From: Larix kaempferi
Lineage: Eukaryota > Streptophyta > Pinopsida > Pinales > Pinaceae
Length of the DNA stretch: 64,000 nucleotides
Assembly (NCBI GenBank): GCA_027924585.1
Contig: BSBM01000994.1
Span: forward strand, 11,881,001-11,945,000
Direction of reading: 5' to 3'
Made by a program: the position numbers and the translations under genes. The stretch's first letter is position 1. Each line of letters starts with the position of its first letter. This document shows, piece after piece, positions 22,838-35,158 of the stretch. Under the pieces are notes generated by a model, which saw only the letters and a list, made by a program, of their open reading frames with translations, was not told the origin of the DNA and did not search any database.

Positions 22838-23222
22838 CTATTTAGGGTTAAAAAAAATAGGCCGAGGATTTCATGCCCGAAATTATAGGGCCGCGAGAAT
22901 TTGGGAAAAAAATTTTGGGTTGCCAGAATTTAGGACTGTGAGAATTTAGGGCTGAGAGTTTAGGGATGCAAAAATTTAAGGCTGAAATTTTGGGGCCGCA
23001 AGAATTTAGGGTCGCGATAATTTAGGGTCGAGGTTTTAGAGCCGAGATTTTAGGGCCACAAGAATTTATGGCCAAAATTTTGGGGACACAAGAATTTAGG
23101 GATGTGAGATTTTGGGGGCAAGATTTTACTGCCACGAGAATTTAGGGCCGAAATTTTGGGGTCAGAAGAAATTAGGGCCGAGAGAATTTAGGAGCGATAT
23201 TTTAGGGTCGAAATTTTAGAGA
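22838..23222. repeat. Degenerate minisatellite with TTTAGGG-like units
   Basis: About 385 bp made of alternating units near GAATTTAGGGCCG and AAATTTTGGGGCCGC, each 13-18 bp, diverged. About nine exact TTTAGGG heptamers occur in one orientation, including one just upstream at about 22836. TTTAGGG is the plant telomere heptamer, but the units here are interspersed with GCCG(A/C) blocks rather than being a pure telomeric array. Confidence 0.8.
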
Positions 23223-23415
23223 GTCCAAAAGAGGAAGATATTTTTTTAAGGTTTTTGCTATAAAATTGCTGACCTAATTCTAACCATAATTCTACCATGA
23301 AAATGCAAGTTTAACCTAGTAATAATATTTACAAAAATTCAAACTAAGGTTTGATGTAGAGAAAATGGACAAACTTAGGGTTTTAATGGATGTTACCCCA
23401 AAACCTAGCCTTATA

Positions 23416-23448
23416 GGAAGGTGACAAGCCTTCCTCTTGTCACCTTCC
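23416..23448. repeat. Perfect 13-bp hairpin
   Basis: GGAAGGTGACAAG (23416-23428) is followed after seven bases by its exact reverse complement (23436-23448). Its setting is AT-rich DNA of unknown origin with no neighbouring gene; a transposon terminus or transcribed hairpin is possible. Confidence 0.85.
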
Positions 23449-24199
23449 TCTTGGAGGTAATTATCCTCGCTACTAGGCTAGGGATTCTTGAAACAAACTC
23501 TAGGGTTGTTTTCAAGAGTCTAAACTAAGGCAGAGTTGGAGCTCCAAGGTCAAACTTTGTAAAAACCTCCTCTCGGGAGCGTTTTTAATATGCAATGAGG
23601 ATATAATATCATGAAAAATACTTAGTCAAAGAGAATGTATCCCTAGGTCTACAATTCAATTATTCAAGATGCAAAATTGACCTACCATTCATCAAGAAAA
23701 CCTTAAAAATGTAAAAGACTTACTTGAGCATGAGTTATTGCAACCATTCTAGCATTCACAAAGCATTAACAAGACAAAGAAAGCATCCAAATTCATCCAA
23801 CAGCAAGAAGAATCATCCTTCAAGAGGTGCACATCAGTTCATAAGGCCCTTCTAGGGTAAAAGAGTACCATAATGAAGTTTATCCCATAAGTTGTTTGTA
23901 AAAATGAAGTGAGGAGATTGTATTTATATGATCTCACACTCACTTTTTACAAAATAACCAAGCCTACATGCTTTAAAATGTCAATTTAAAATTAAAACAT
24001 GTCAACTTAAAATTAGAACGTAAAATAATATAAAATAATCAAATATGTGGGTAACTTGGGACATTTTCCCCAAAGTTTACCCAAACATGACTAAAATAGC
24101 TAAAAATGAGCAAATCACTTTGAACTAAAGGCTAGAATAGCGAGGGGGGGAGCATCATGCCCCATCTAACCCTAAGAGTGGTGAAAATCCCTCAACACC
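23449..24199. other. No supported gene
   Basis: Mixed-composition DNA, with no recognised domain; it may belong to the same old retroelement as 24200-24874. Confidence 0.5.
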
Positions 24200-24874
24200 C
24201 CCCCATATCAAGCAATGTAGGCCTGGTACAAGGATGACATCATCATGACAAGGAGTCTAAGGAGAGAGGGCGTTGCAATGCAGAGGGACTAGGAGGGTGT
24301 GCACAGTGACCTGGAAGAGAGACATAAGCCTTAGTGCTGAGAGAAACTCCATCGGAATGATAAAATAGGTGGGGGGTCATGTGACCTATTGACCCACCCC
24401 TGGGATCCCAGACACCAACCTGAGGGCTTCAAGCCCTTTCATGAGGAAGTTAGCGATGCCACTAAGCCATAGTACTCCCAGGAGAGGAACCAACTTAAGA
24501 GCCTGACCATAACCTCCACTCAAAAAACACTAGAAAACATCGTTGCTGGTCAGAAAAAAATCACCCTCTCTCTCTGGGGAAGTAGTTGAAGGTGCGCTGG
24601 TACGAGTACCACGTAACAAGGGGATTCATGCCTATCATAACCTTTAGCTCGAGTCTAAGTAATAACATCCAGCATGTAGATATTTTGGAAAGAGCCATTG
24701 CTAGATGGGCGAGGATATTGTACTTCATAATGACCCCTTGATTGGTGAAGGGTTGTTCTAAGATAGTTGTTTGGGGTTGGGGAGGATTCGGGGCCTGAGG
24801 GGGATTTATCAAAGTCCTATTCTTGGATTCCACTAACTGTTGGTAGTCAGGGATAAGAGGGAAATGATGGGTGC
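24200..24874 (-). pseudogene. Old Ty3/gypsy gag-pol spacer fragment, left of the giant element
   Basis: The minus strand encodes a Pro/Gln-rich stretch (NPPQAPNPPQPQTTILEQPF) followed by MKYNILAHLAMALSKIS, resembling the segment just before the protease of some plant gypsy elements (pattern YDILAHLxxxPAKIS). The giant gypsy element inserted here; the same fragment continues at 45169-45300, where the minus-strand frame has a Pro-rich MGVPRPFSLAPFMDNMVITP segment. Confidence 0.45.
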
Positions 24875-25939
24875 TGTTACTACCAATATTTTCGTAGTGA
24901 GTGATAAGCAACGCAGTTGATCATGAACTAATCAGTGACCTTCATATCACACTACATCGAGCTTAATTGAAGGGACAATCATTTATAAAATGGCACATAT
25001 TATCTATAGGTTGGAAACAATTGCATAGAAGGATTTCCAATTTTGTACCAGATCAATATCTAGTTTGATGGTGGAGAGTTAGTTAGGGTTCATAGGTGTG
25101 TGACTATTAAACCGAGAGATACATACCTGAATAATAAATTACTTATCCACGTGGCTCTCTCAGGTTGATTCAGGGCCCGAAAAACAGTCTCTTAATACAA
25201 CTTGTATCGAGCCCTGAAAACCACCACTGGAAAGAAAAATCAGAATGGTGGGGGTCCATACACTATGGGGTCCAATATCATGACAAGGAGATGTCACATT
25301 ACCAACTATAGAGTCGCTCGTCATGGCAAAAATTTGAGATCTAGTTCTTTCTTAGATCAATGGTCCAAGTGCATTCAGGTTGCTCAAAGTGCTCAATTGA
25401 TAATTTCGGAATGCGACCTTGAGTCCAAAACTTCCTAAGAAAGGTGTCTGCGGAGTAGGCATTCAAGGCCTCAAAGGAAGTCAAAGGAAACCACCTTAAA
25501 ATAGCCCTGAAACAACTCTTTTATGTCTGCTAGAAAAAACGGATAATTGTCACCTCACAACAGTTGTATGCCAAATAAAGTGGTTCGAATGATTGTTAGA
25601 AGCTATCAAATTCAATCACATATCTCAAGATGGGGACATCTACAAATCTAGGCGCAACCCTGAATAAAAAACCATTGTCTCCACATGGCACTTTTAGGTT
25701 CATTCAAGGCCCAAAGAGCAGTTTCCTAATACCTTCTTCACCCAACCCTGAAACCAATTTAAGAGTCTTTCACCTCCGAGATGGACACACCTAGATTTTA
25801 TCCAATGGATATTACTGCCGCCATATCGATAGTAATGATCCCTACACATTAAAATCTCTCACTCCCCTCGTTTAAAGGACCAATCTATTGGTGCCAAGTC
25901 AATACAACTCATTTAAGTCGCCCATTTTCAAAATTTCGC

Positions 25940-25948
25940 TATATATAT
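25940..25948 (+). promoter_or_regulatory. TATA box of the 5' LTR
   Basis: TATATATAT, conserved at 40906-40914 in the 3' LTR, lies 142 bp upstream of the LTR ORF start (139 bp in the 3' LTR). Transcription would then begin near 25970, placing the ORF at the very 5' end of the element RNA. Confidence 0.6.
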
Positions 25949-26081
25949 GCCTTATTTTAATTGATTGCACACTTATTTTTCCCACTGCCACGAGATCCTA
26001 TATTATTCCATCAGCGCACCAGTCGACTCACAGCCGATACTGAGCATTCATCATCCCCTTTTTCATTCCACTAGCACCGTC

Positions 26082-29000
26082 ATGGCTTCTACCACTAACC
26101 TTGAGATAATTCTCGTTGTAGGCTCTACACTCAACAAAGAAGAGCACTTATGAGATGATTATTTTGATATCCATGACCCCATATTGTCAATCCCCAATCT
26201 ACATCAATTATCAAGAGAGGCCAAGGACCTGACCAAGAACAAAAATTATTTATTCAACTTATGGGCCTCAAGATTGGCAAAGATGGTTTTACCGCAGACC
26301 GGATCCTTCCTAGAGCTGGTGCAGTGGTGTGCTGAAGGATATGCTCCAGAGAAGAAGGAAATTATTTCTTGGATAGGATCATTTGTCTTCCCAATTAAAA
26401 TAGAACTCGTCATGGAGATGACAGACACTGAAGAAGATAGTTCCAACTTCCAGTTTGATGAAGATGTCATGGTGGGAAAGATCAAAGAATTATAATCAGA
26501 AAGCAGGGAAGCATTCATCCAGATGTTAATCCATCTAGGAGAAGACCTTCCTAGTACATAGTCAATGTTCAGTCTAGAAGTATTCTCATAGAAAGCCTGA
26601 CCAGCATTCTCCATGATATTCCAGATCCTCAGGTATGATTATCACATGGTAATTGATGTTGTTTCCCTAGGATTCCTCTTTCATATCAATTTGTCACATC
26701 ATGAATCACCAACTAAGTTATATATGACATCTTTCCTTGTTGATTCCATGCATTTGTAGTTCAAGAGTTTTTCTTCTAGAAAGTTGTTCAAATACAATTC
26801 CTTTTTAATCTACATGATTATCTATCATAATAAGGAATTCTTCAACCAAGAGGACCTCGAGAAGTCAATTACTCCTATTCCAAGCCATGAAGGATTGTAT
26901 GTGTTTGTGGATACCATCATAACTAAAATTTATTCCTTATTATTCGATGCTCCTCCTCCTATAACATTTCCATAGTGTAAGAATTATCTCCATTTAAATC
27001 CTGATGACTCAGTTGGGGATTGGTTCTGCTTTGAGACCCATGCTGAGATTTGAGTATATGGAGCAGAGCTAGCTTGGTATAAGTTTCTTGTATTCATGAC
27101 TCCTAGGCTCTTTTCCTTTGAGTACATCTTCCAAATATTCAACTATGATGACGTACACTTCAGAAAGGGGAATAGCCTTAGGACCTTCAAAGTCCCCAGT
27201 GAAGTTGGGCCTTTTAAAGCAAGAAGTAGGTTTGCTCAAACAACGGTTGAAGATATGCTAGAAAATTTCAACTTCCCTACAAGTTTTACTGGGAAAAATT
27301 TCCAACTTGGATAGTTCTGAGCAAGTGAAATTGGATTTGGATCCAAGCCAAGCAATAATGGCACCAATCATTCCTACTCCACATAAATTTGATACCTTGG
27401 GAAGGAGGAGCACCCCTGAATCGAACTCTGATGTCGAAAGGGATAAATATGAGAGCGTTGAGTCAAATTCAAAGAAAACCAAAACATAGGAGGCTTCGAG
27501 CACAACATTATAGATTAAACCCAACACTACATCTCTGACACTTGTCATGTTCGAAAATTTTCATTTTGCATCATGGCCTCAGAAGCAGGAGACATCTTCT
27601 CAATAAGATGCATTGGTGACACCATCTCCGCTTAAGGTTGGACTATTTGGTATATACTCCCAAATTAAGGATGGCCATATCAATCTTTAGAAAAATTTGT
27701 TTTCAAAGAAAGATCTTGAGATAGGACATTAGTCCAGGATGCTGTCTACATTGGATTTAAGGAAAGGGACCCTAAATATGGCAATTTTAGAACCACTTGT
27801 GCCTGGAGGTAAGAAGGTCCCTTCAAAATTCAAAACTACTCAGGTCACGGTTAAATTGGATGTATTCCGTTCAAAAGACATCATGTAGCTTCACCAATAG
27901 ATAGGTGAAGGTGTATATAGAGATGTAATGAAATGCCCTATGAGTACTAATAAGTTGCAAGCTGCACTCAATAGACTGGCAAAATACCTAAAAAAGGAAA
28001 AGTCATCAAATAAAGCCAAGTAGTTGAAGATCGTTGATTTGGAGAAACAAATTACCAAATTGGTTAAAGACCCAAGTGATGTAAATCCTATTCAAACCAT
28101 GTTAAAACAAAAGGATAAAGAGATTGTAGGTTTGAAGAAGACGCTCAGTATCCCCATGTGTGAGAACTCTCAAATAGTTGAGGTTCTAGAAATATAGTTC
28201 AAGTTGGACAAGGAACTCACTGATAGCTAGACACTCAAAGAAAAGATCGTTTCTTTGGAAAGTGAATCATATGAGCTCAAAAAGAAGAATCAAGACGCTC
28301 TGTTCCAAAAGGCTGCCGCGTTGTTGGATACCTCTTCAGTTGACCCTATAGATAAGCTTTCCCAAGAAGTAGCAGACATGAGCCTTAAATATACTCAGTT
28401 AAATCATGCCCAAGATAAAGTAAAGTTCAAATGTGACAAGGTAAGGAATGCCAACGAGGAAGTACACAAGAGAGACCTAACCATTTCTGAACTACAATAG
28501 TCTAAAGTAGACTTGCAAAAGAGCATTCTGATTTATCTAAAAAACTGATGGGCAAGCCTTTGCTCAAGGCTGCAAGGTTTGTGATTTGGGAACAAATAGA
28601 AGCACTTATAACAGTGCAATGGAGCCATTTCTTCATTTCACAAGAAGTGTCGGGAATCGCTGAGACAGTTTCCTAAGATTTTCGTATAATTTTGAACAGT
28701 GTGGAAAAAAAGACAAAGTTGGAAAAGACTGTAATTTATTCCTAAATGAAAAAAGCTTTGAAGAGCTTCAAGCCTATGTCTTCGGAGATAGAACAAAAAT
28801 CATTATAGATGCTAATTAAGTTATTACAAAGGGAATGATGGCTTGGAATGCTGGTGATATGGCTCACCAACTGATGCATGATGTTCGTTCTTTCAATGCT
28901 TTATTCAGCAATGTGTTTCCACTTGGTGTTTCGTCCTTTTGGGATGGACATGGATATTTATACTGCAAAGACTATTATAATGTCATGATTTTAGAGGCAC

Positions 29001-29375
29001 AATATTCTAAAGTCCATCTCATAGATATTCATGGAGAATTATACAGAAATTTAGTTGTCAATAAGCTTCATCCAAATTTTGAAATCCTCATCCGTATTCA
29101 TAACATTTTCAAGTAATTTACTAAGCCCACTTTCGATCATTATTTGGAGCTAGATATGGCATTTAGGGACTTGGAGGTTTTCCAGTATCCACAGGGTAAA
29201 GAGTGGAAGAGCATCACTAGGTTTCTTCAACTAAAGCACCTGGAAAGAGACTCAACTATGCAGTTAGCAATTGGAACAAGATTGTCATAGTTGAATCCTC
29301 CTCCACCTCAGCAAGGAGGACCCCCGGTCTCCACTTCCAGCAAGTCAGCATCATTCTGTCAGATAGGCATCTTTT
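26082..29375 (+). pseudogene. LTR-embedded ORF, copy 1 (unknown ~1,100-residue protein)
   Basis: The frame starts MASTTNLEIILVVGST and can be followed with stops to about 29375. It has three parts. An N-terminal globular region (codons 1 to about 470) has blocks such as FLELVQWCAEGYAPEKKEI and VGDWFCF. A Lys/Glu-rich coiled-coil-like region follows (about codons 620-820; EEVHKRDLTISELQ, ESESYELKKKN). A C-terminal block has AGDMAHQLMHDV and SSFWDGHGYLYCKDYYNVM, then a Pro/Gln-rich tail. I do not recognise the family. In-frame stops include TGA at 26151, TAA at 26493, and TAG at 26559 and 26589. The last two are present at the same codons (160 and 170) in copy 2, so they predate insertion or are read through. 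Confidence 0.6.
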
Positions 29376-30121
29376 GTAACAATATTTTGTTGTTAGCAAT
29401 ATGAAGAACTAAAATTTGTTTATTACATAACATATTTTTATTATAAATTTTGTAAAATCCCAAAGGTTTATAAATAGATCAAAACAATTGATACACAAGG
29501 TCAACACTTTTTGTAAGAAGTATAATTTATGATGATTTTTGTCTTATCAAGTAATGAGAAGAGGACATTCAAGCTCTATTGTGTATTTGTGGGGATTCTA
29601 AGCTCTAGTTATGTGCAATTAGTATTTCCTCCTTTGTATTTTCATCTGTTTCAACATTCTATAATTGGAAAAGTTAATTTCTTTCCCTTTGGTTTGATCT
29701 ACCATTGATATTTGATACAAATATGGTTGTGGGTATCCTTTTATTGTGTGTTGTGAAGTATTCATAATATATAAATTGAAGATTGATTGGATTATTCCTG
29801 CAAGGATTGGGTTTATTTTGTTATTATTCTGTTGTAACTACTGAAGTCAATGCTCAATACATTTTTTGCAAACATGAGATAAAGATTTACTTTATTGTAT
29901 CTTTACTCATGCCATTTCACTTATCCATTCATTCCAAATTTTTCTGACAGACTAGAGCTGTTTCCCGATTATGGATGTCCTCTATATTCGCAATTAAAGC
30001 GAATGATTTAATTCTTGATTAAGTGTTGGCTTGAAGATGAACTAAAACAAGCAAGATTATTGTTGCCCATGCATAGTTCTAAATTATAGCCTTAGAACAT
30101 CTCTAATACTAACATATTTTT

Positions 30122-30141
30122 TGGTGCCTTTATCATGGAAC
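30122..30141 (+). other. Degenerate primer-binding site of the giant gypsy element
   Basis: TGGTGCCTTTATCATGGAAC, eight bases after the LTR end, matches about 13 of 19 positions of the tRNA-Asp-type PBS (TGGCGCCGTTGCC...) used by Athila/Tat-type plant gypsy elements. Four of the mismatches fit C-to-T or G-to-A decay. Confidence 0.5.
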
Positions 30142-30599
30142 GTAGCAAGAATATTGATATTCCCCTGAGACAATGACAATCATATGCCCTAGATTTTGTA
30201 GTGGAAGAAATCATTTTACAAGTTGTGAAATCCACTTGGAAACTCCACAAAGGTAGACCTGGCATCTAGACATAGACACACTCGCCAGTACCCCAGTCAC
30301 GAAGAATTTGTGGCTTTGCAAGATATTGTCTCTTGGAGACATAGACATGGAAAATATCAGTCCACTTCACCTAGCCATCACCAAAGAAGTTTATCTGATC
30401 CTCTATTTATCCCACATTTCACTGAGTCTAAGTTTATTTTTTAAATCCCTGGATGAGAGTCTCCTCCCTAGATTCCCAGTACACCATTTGGTTTACATGA
30501 TTCCCCAGTCGTTTCCTCCAAAAGTGAAGAATCCTCTACTTAGAAGAATCCACCCAAATCCTTTATTACCCCCGAAGCCAAAAAGTTAATTGTTAAACA

Positions 30600-31540
30600 T
30601 CTTATGTCAGTGGAGGAGGAAGTGGTGGGGGACCACCACCACCACCCAGAACACCTCGATGGGTGGCTAGCCGACATGGACCTCTGTAATTAACTACACC
30701 CTTAAATGATATACTTACCCACTATCTAAATTTCATTCCTAAATATGATGGCAATAAGGGTACATCTACGAAAGATCATGTGGATCGCTTTCAAGATTTC
30801 ATTGATAACATTTTTATCAACCACGATGATGTATACATGAGATTCTTTGCTCAATCACTTAAGGGAGATGCTTGGAAATGTTTCAGATCATTTCCCAATG
30901 CTTCAATCGGAACTATGGAAAATTTGGAGAACACTTTTATCAAGATGTGTGGAGTCAAGCATGATAAATCGTATTATTTGACATAATTTTTTGCACTAAA
31001 AAATAATAATACCGAAGCTATTGTTGACTTTACTGCAAGGTTGAATAAAGTATATTATAGAATCCCTGAGGATATCCGACCTACTGAAGAAACATCTTGG
31101 GATACATATGCTGGTAACTTTCCCTCTAATTTTGCTATCATCTTAAGAGAAAGAAGATGTATCTCCCTCAATATAATGCAAGATCATGCTACAAATGTCA
31201 AAGGAAATATGAGATTCGGAGGAATAACAATGTTGAGCAAAAATATAAAGGGAAAGCTAAAGAAGAGAGTTGTTCCTTAGGTGTTAAAGACTCTTAAGAA
31301 GAAAAGATAGAGGAAATGTCTCGCATTATCAAAAACTTGTCAAACAAGGTTACTAAAATGGAATTGGAAAATAGTAATTCGAACAGACAATCTATCACTT
31401 GTCCTCCAACTCAGTTTAGAAGGCCTTACAATCCTCATATGACCTATCAAGAGAAAATGAATTATGAACAACCATTAAGACCACCATTCAAGGAAAGCAA
31501 TAATAATCTGATCGAAATACCTGAAGAATAAATTTACGAG
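30600..31540 (+). pseudogene. Gypsy gag (capsid) region
   Basis: Starts with a Gly-rich then Pro-rich stretch (GGGSGGGPPPPPRTPRW), continues LNDILTHYLNFIPKYDGNKG, then the retrotransposon Gag pattern MDRFQDFIDNIFINHDDV, RFFAQSLKGDAWKCFRSFP and NLENTFIKMCG, and a basic tail. Gag coats the element RNA in the particle. A stop (TAA at about 30984) and frameshifts break it. A Ser/Asn/Pro-rich spacer (31316-31531) and further frame to about 31740 lead to the protease. Confidence 0.75.
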
Positions 31541-32159
31541 GAAGCCAAAGAACAGCTGAATTGGATGGAAGAAGATTCCTATCTCATGCATCTCACTAGA
31601 GATGATTATGTAAAATCACTTTCATATAACCAAACTGATAAATATTATAAGAATCTTCAAGAGAATGATCCAACATCATATGAATATCGAATGTTCTAAG
31701 ATACTCTACTGGATGAGTTTCAAAAGGAGTATGATCTCGGGCATAGACTAGAGTCTATCAATTGATAAGACAAAATCCCTCCTAAAGTATCCCCTACAGA
31801 GTGGGTTAGATATAAAACATCCCAAACCTCTCCCGTAATAAAGAACGGAGACCCGTCAAAGGAAAAAACCACTAAAGTCTCAGTTTCATTTGGCCAAGAA
31901 GAACCAGATGCCACCCTACACAAAAAACTAGACCAAAAGGCTAAAGAGTACGAGAGAAGCAGTATACCTTTCAATATGGAACATGAATTGAGAAAAATCA
32001 AGATAGCAATCCCATTGTCTCAGATAATAAAGAATCATTTGTAGCAAAAGAAAACTGATAAGATCCTACACAATTGTGAAGACATTGATCAGTAGGATAC
32101 CAGAAATCTGAATGATGAATCCCCATCTGTTAAATGTGGCCCTCACATTGATGACAAAG

Positions 32160-32716
32160 AAGAACCTACTACTCCTTTTTATGTCACTGTTAATGTGCAT
32201 GATAAATTAATCCACAACTGTAAGCTAGCCTCTGGCGCTTCCCACAACTTGATGCCAAAAGTTATTATGGAACAACTAGGACTAGAGATCATAAGTTCGT
32301 ATCATGATATTTATTGTTTTGACTCTAGAAAGGTGAAGTGTGTAGGAATGACAAAGGACTTGGCGGTAACTCTTGCCCAATTACTAGCCAAAATTATAAT
32401 GATGGATGTGGTATTAGCTGATGTACCAACAAAATATGGCATGCTTCTATCGAGAAGCTGGGATAAAAAATTGGGAGGTACCATGCAGATGGATATGAAA
32501 TATGCTACAATACTTGTGTTTGCAGGAGAAACCAGATGTCTATATAGAGAAGCTATGTTTGCGTACATGATAAGTGATCAAGATAGTCCTATTAGTTATC
32601 CCATATCTGCTACTAAAGAGGATATGGGTTGTTATATGTTATTTGCCGATGAATCCCTTGAGGAGGAAACTGTAGAACCTCAAGTGACTGAATATGCTGA
32701 TGAAGATCACAAGAGT
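32160..32716 (+). pseudogene. Gypsy aspartic protease, catalytic Asp lost
   Basis: The frame 32195-32716 contains the retropepsin pattern: HNCKLASGASHNLMPKVIME, where LDSGAS is expected, so the catalytic Asp is Ala, and then VVLADVPTKYGMLLSRSWDK (GxLLxRxW) and a Tyr-rich end. It follows gag on the plus strand. The frame itself is open for 174 codons, so it is the best-preserved stretch of the element. Confidence 0.78.
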
Positions 32717-32810
32717 TGAATATGGAAACTATATTTTGATGGAGCCTCAACAAAATATTAATCCAAAGCCGGTGTGTTGTTGTTCTCACCAGCAAGGGAA
32801 AAAATCTATA

Positions 32811-34381
32811 CAACTTGACGAGAACCCGACATTGTTTTCATTTTTTTTATGGTCAATTTTAGTAGTTGTTTTTGTTTTTGTTTCAGAAAGTGTGATACTG
32901 GTAGCACCATTTTTTATTTTGAGCCATTCTTTTGTGATTTTGAAAATTCTTGGAAAGAAGAAAACTATAAGTTTTATTTACAAGGGCGTTTTTTTCAAAC
33001 TTTACAAAAATATCTACATTTAGTAGCTAGTTATAATGAAAAAATACACACTTTTTAAAATTTTCTTTAGTTTTAGAAACCATTTAGAATGAAAAATTTA
33101 TATTTTTTAAAGTTTCTTTTAAAAATTTTCTCCTAAATAAATCATTTTATGAGCAAATTTGTAAAAAAAAAATGAAAAAACTAGTCATTTCAATATTTTA
33201 AAATGTATTTTAAGCCCTTTTTTTATGTATAGAACTAAATAAAATCATTTTTTTTAAATTGAAAAAACACTCAAAACAAACAAACAAAAATTTAAAACAA
33301 AATAAATAATTAAATGCAACAAAATTTAAAAATTTAAAAAAAAAATCTAAAATAAAAAAATGCAAAACTATAATAAAATTTAAAATAAAAAAATAATATA
33401 AATTTTTTTATATTTAAAACAAAAATGAAAAATTATATAAAATTTAGATAAAGAAAACAACCCATACCCCTTCTCCCCTCCCATACCTCCCTACCCCTCC
33501 CCGCCCCCATCCCTTACCACCTCTTCTGCCCCCCTCTTGTCACCCCTATCTCCTCTCCTCACCTTCCTCTCATTCCCCTTCCCCCTCCCCTCTCCCCTCT
33601 TTCCCCTCCCCTCTCTCCTCTTATCCACACCTCCCCTCCCCCCAGCGCCCTCCCACCTCCCCTTTCCCTGTCCCCATCCCTACCTCCTATGTGCTGCCCA
33701 TCCAACCCTCCCACAGGGTGGCGATATTCCGACAATCGTGCCATCATGTAGAGGCAACACTTGGGTAGGAGAAGGAGCGGTGCCACTCCTTCTTCCTCCC
33801 AAACGCAACCTCTATAAGGTGGCACGATTCTTGGAATCGCGACACCTCGTGAGAGGGATTCTTGGGTAGCATGCGGGCGACAGGGATGGGGAGGTAGATG
33901 GAAGGGGGAAGAGGGGAGGGGGAAGGGGAACGAGAGGGATGGAGGGGAGGAGAGGAGGTAAGGTCGATGGAAGGGTGGGAGGAGAGGGGAGGGGAGATGG
34001 GGTAGGGGATGGGGACTGTAGAGGCAGGGAGGTAGGAGAGTGGGGCAGGATGGGTAGTTTTTTTCTAATATAAATGTTGTTATTTTTTAATTTATTTTGA
34101 AATAGTTTTTTTTTTAATTTTTAATTTTTATAATGTTTTAAAATTTAAATTATTTATTTTTCAATTTACTATGTTATGTTTTATTTTTTCAAAAATTTAA
34201 TTAAATTTTCTTTTACTTTTCTTTTTAAATTTTTTTTTGTTTAATTTGAAATTTTTTAAGAAGAATAAAAAAATAAATTTAATTGAATTTGATTTGTATT
34301 TTTTTTTTAAATGTTAATTTTGGTTATTAAATTTGTACTTTTTTGAAATTTGTGTTCTATTTTATTTTATTTTTACAATTA

Positions 34382-34418
<37 letters not shown>

Positions 34419-35158
34419 TTTTTTGTTTTATAAATTTTCTTGTAACATTGTATTTTTTTTGTTTCTTTTTAATTTGGTTTTTGAATTATTTTAATAAATT
34501 TTGCAGTTTTTAATTTTCACATTTTTTAATTTTTAATTTTAATTTAGGAGTTCCACTTTTGAATCCGAGGGTTGTTTTAGGGTTTACATTATAATTATAC
34601 CACCCATGGTTCATTTTGAGGTTGTTTTTTGTGGTTTTTGATTCAAAAATAAGAATTTTTATAACTCGAGTTCTTGTTCTTTATAAATAGTTGTCGTTTT
34701 AGATTATATTGCATTTCCGTTTTCTCTCTTATGCCCCCAAATATCATAACTTTTATATTTTATGGTTTAATATAAATTTTATTTTTAATAATATCATAAA
34801 TTATTTTATTTTATAAGAAAAGTCTGGTGAAATAATTTCTTAAATAATTTGTGTTTAACTCAATGCTAGATTTGTATAGTGTTACTAAGAGATTTTAATA
34901 ATTACGATACAATTATATAATAATGTCATTATTTGAAAAAGTGTGCGACTGGTAACACTAGTTTTCAATTTAAGCCTTGATTTTAAGGTTTTTGTAAACA
35001 ACAATAAGCATTGTTTTGGTCCATGTCTATATTGTTAACCACAAAAAAGGTGGTGCTGCTCGTAGCACCACTTTTTTATTTGGGGTTGTTTTTTATGCAA
35101 AAATATGAGTTTTTATGGCTAGAGTTCTCGTTTTGAGTATAAAGGTCTCGTCAAGTTG
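32811..35158. mobile_element. 2.35-kb imperfect foldback element with 13-bp inverted ends
   Basis: The ends are CAACTTGACGAGA at 32811 and its reverse complement ending at 35158, flanked by TATA on both sides (32807-32810 and 35159-35162). The interior is an imperfect palindrome: an A-rich arm, a polypyrimidine tract (33465-33700), a GC-rich centre around 33778-33785, a polypurine tract (33880-34050) and a T-rich arm. The central ~60 bp on each side pair at roughly 78% by eye. Direct copies of a GGTAGCACCA-like motif lie near both ends. It encodes no supported protein; open frames in the pyrimidine tract are low-complexity. It interrupts the extra RNase H. Confidence 0.78.
34389..34416. repeat. 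(TA)n microsatellite in the foldback element
   Basis: TA run of about 28 bp in the T-rich arm. Confidence 0.9.

Larger units (their letters stand above)
24875..30114 (+). mobile_element. 5' LTR of the giant gypsy element (5,240 bp)
   Basis: Colinear with 39800-45168 through its whole length. Regions in order are about 1.06 kb of U3, a TATA box (25940-25948), a ~3.3-kb decayed ORF starting at 26082, then ~740 bp of AT-rich tail. It ends ACTAACA at 30114, and a PBS-like sequence follows after seven bases. Confidence 0.85.

Noticed and set aside
22838-23222. Interstitial telomere array
   Set aside because: The TTTAGGG units are not head-to-tail; they alternate with other blocks, so a minisatellite is the safer call.
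33537-33869. Open frames on both strands in the pyrimidine-rich tract (110 and 88 codons)
   Set aside because: They are low-complexity readings of CCTCCC-type DNA inside the foldback element with no domain.
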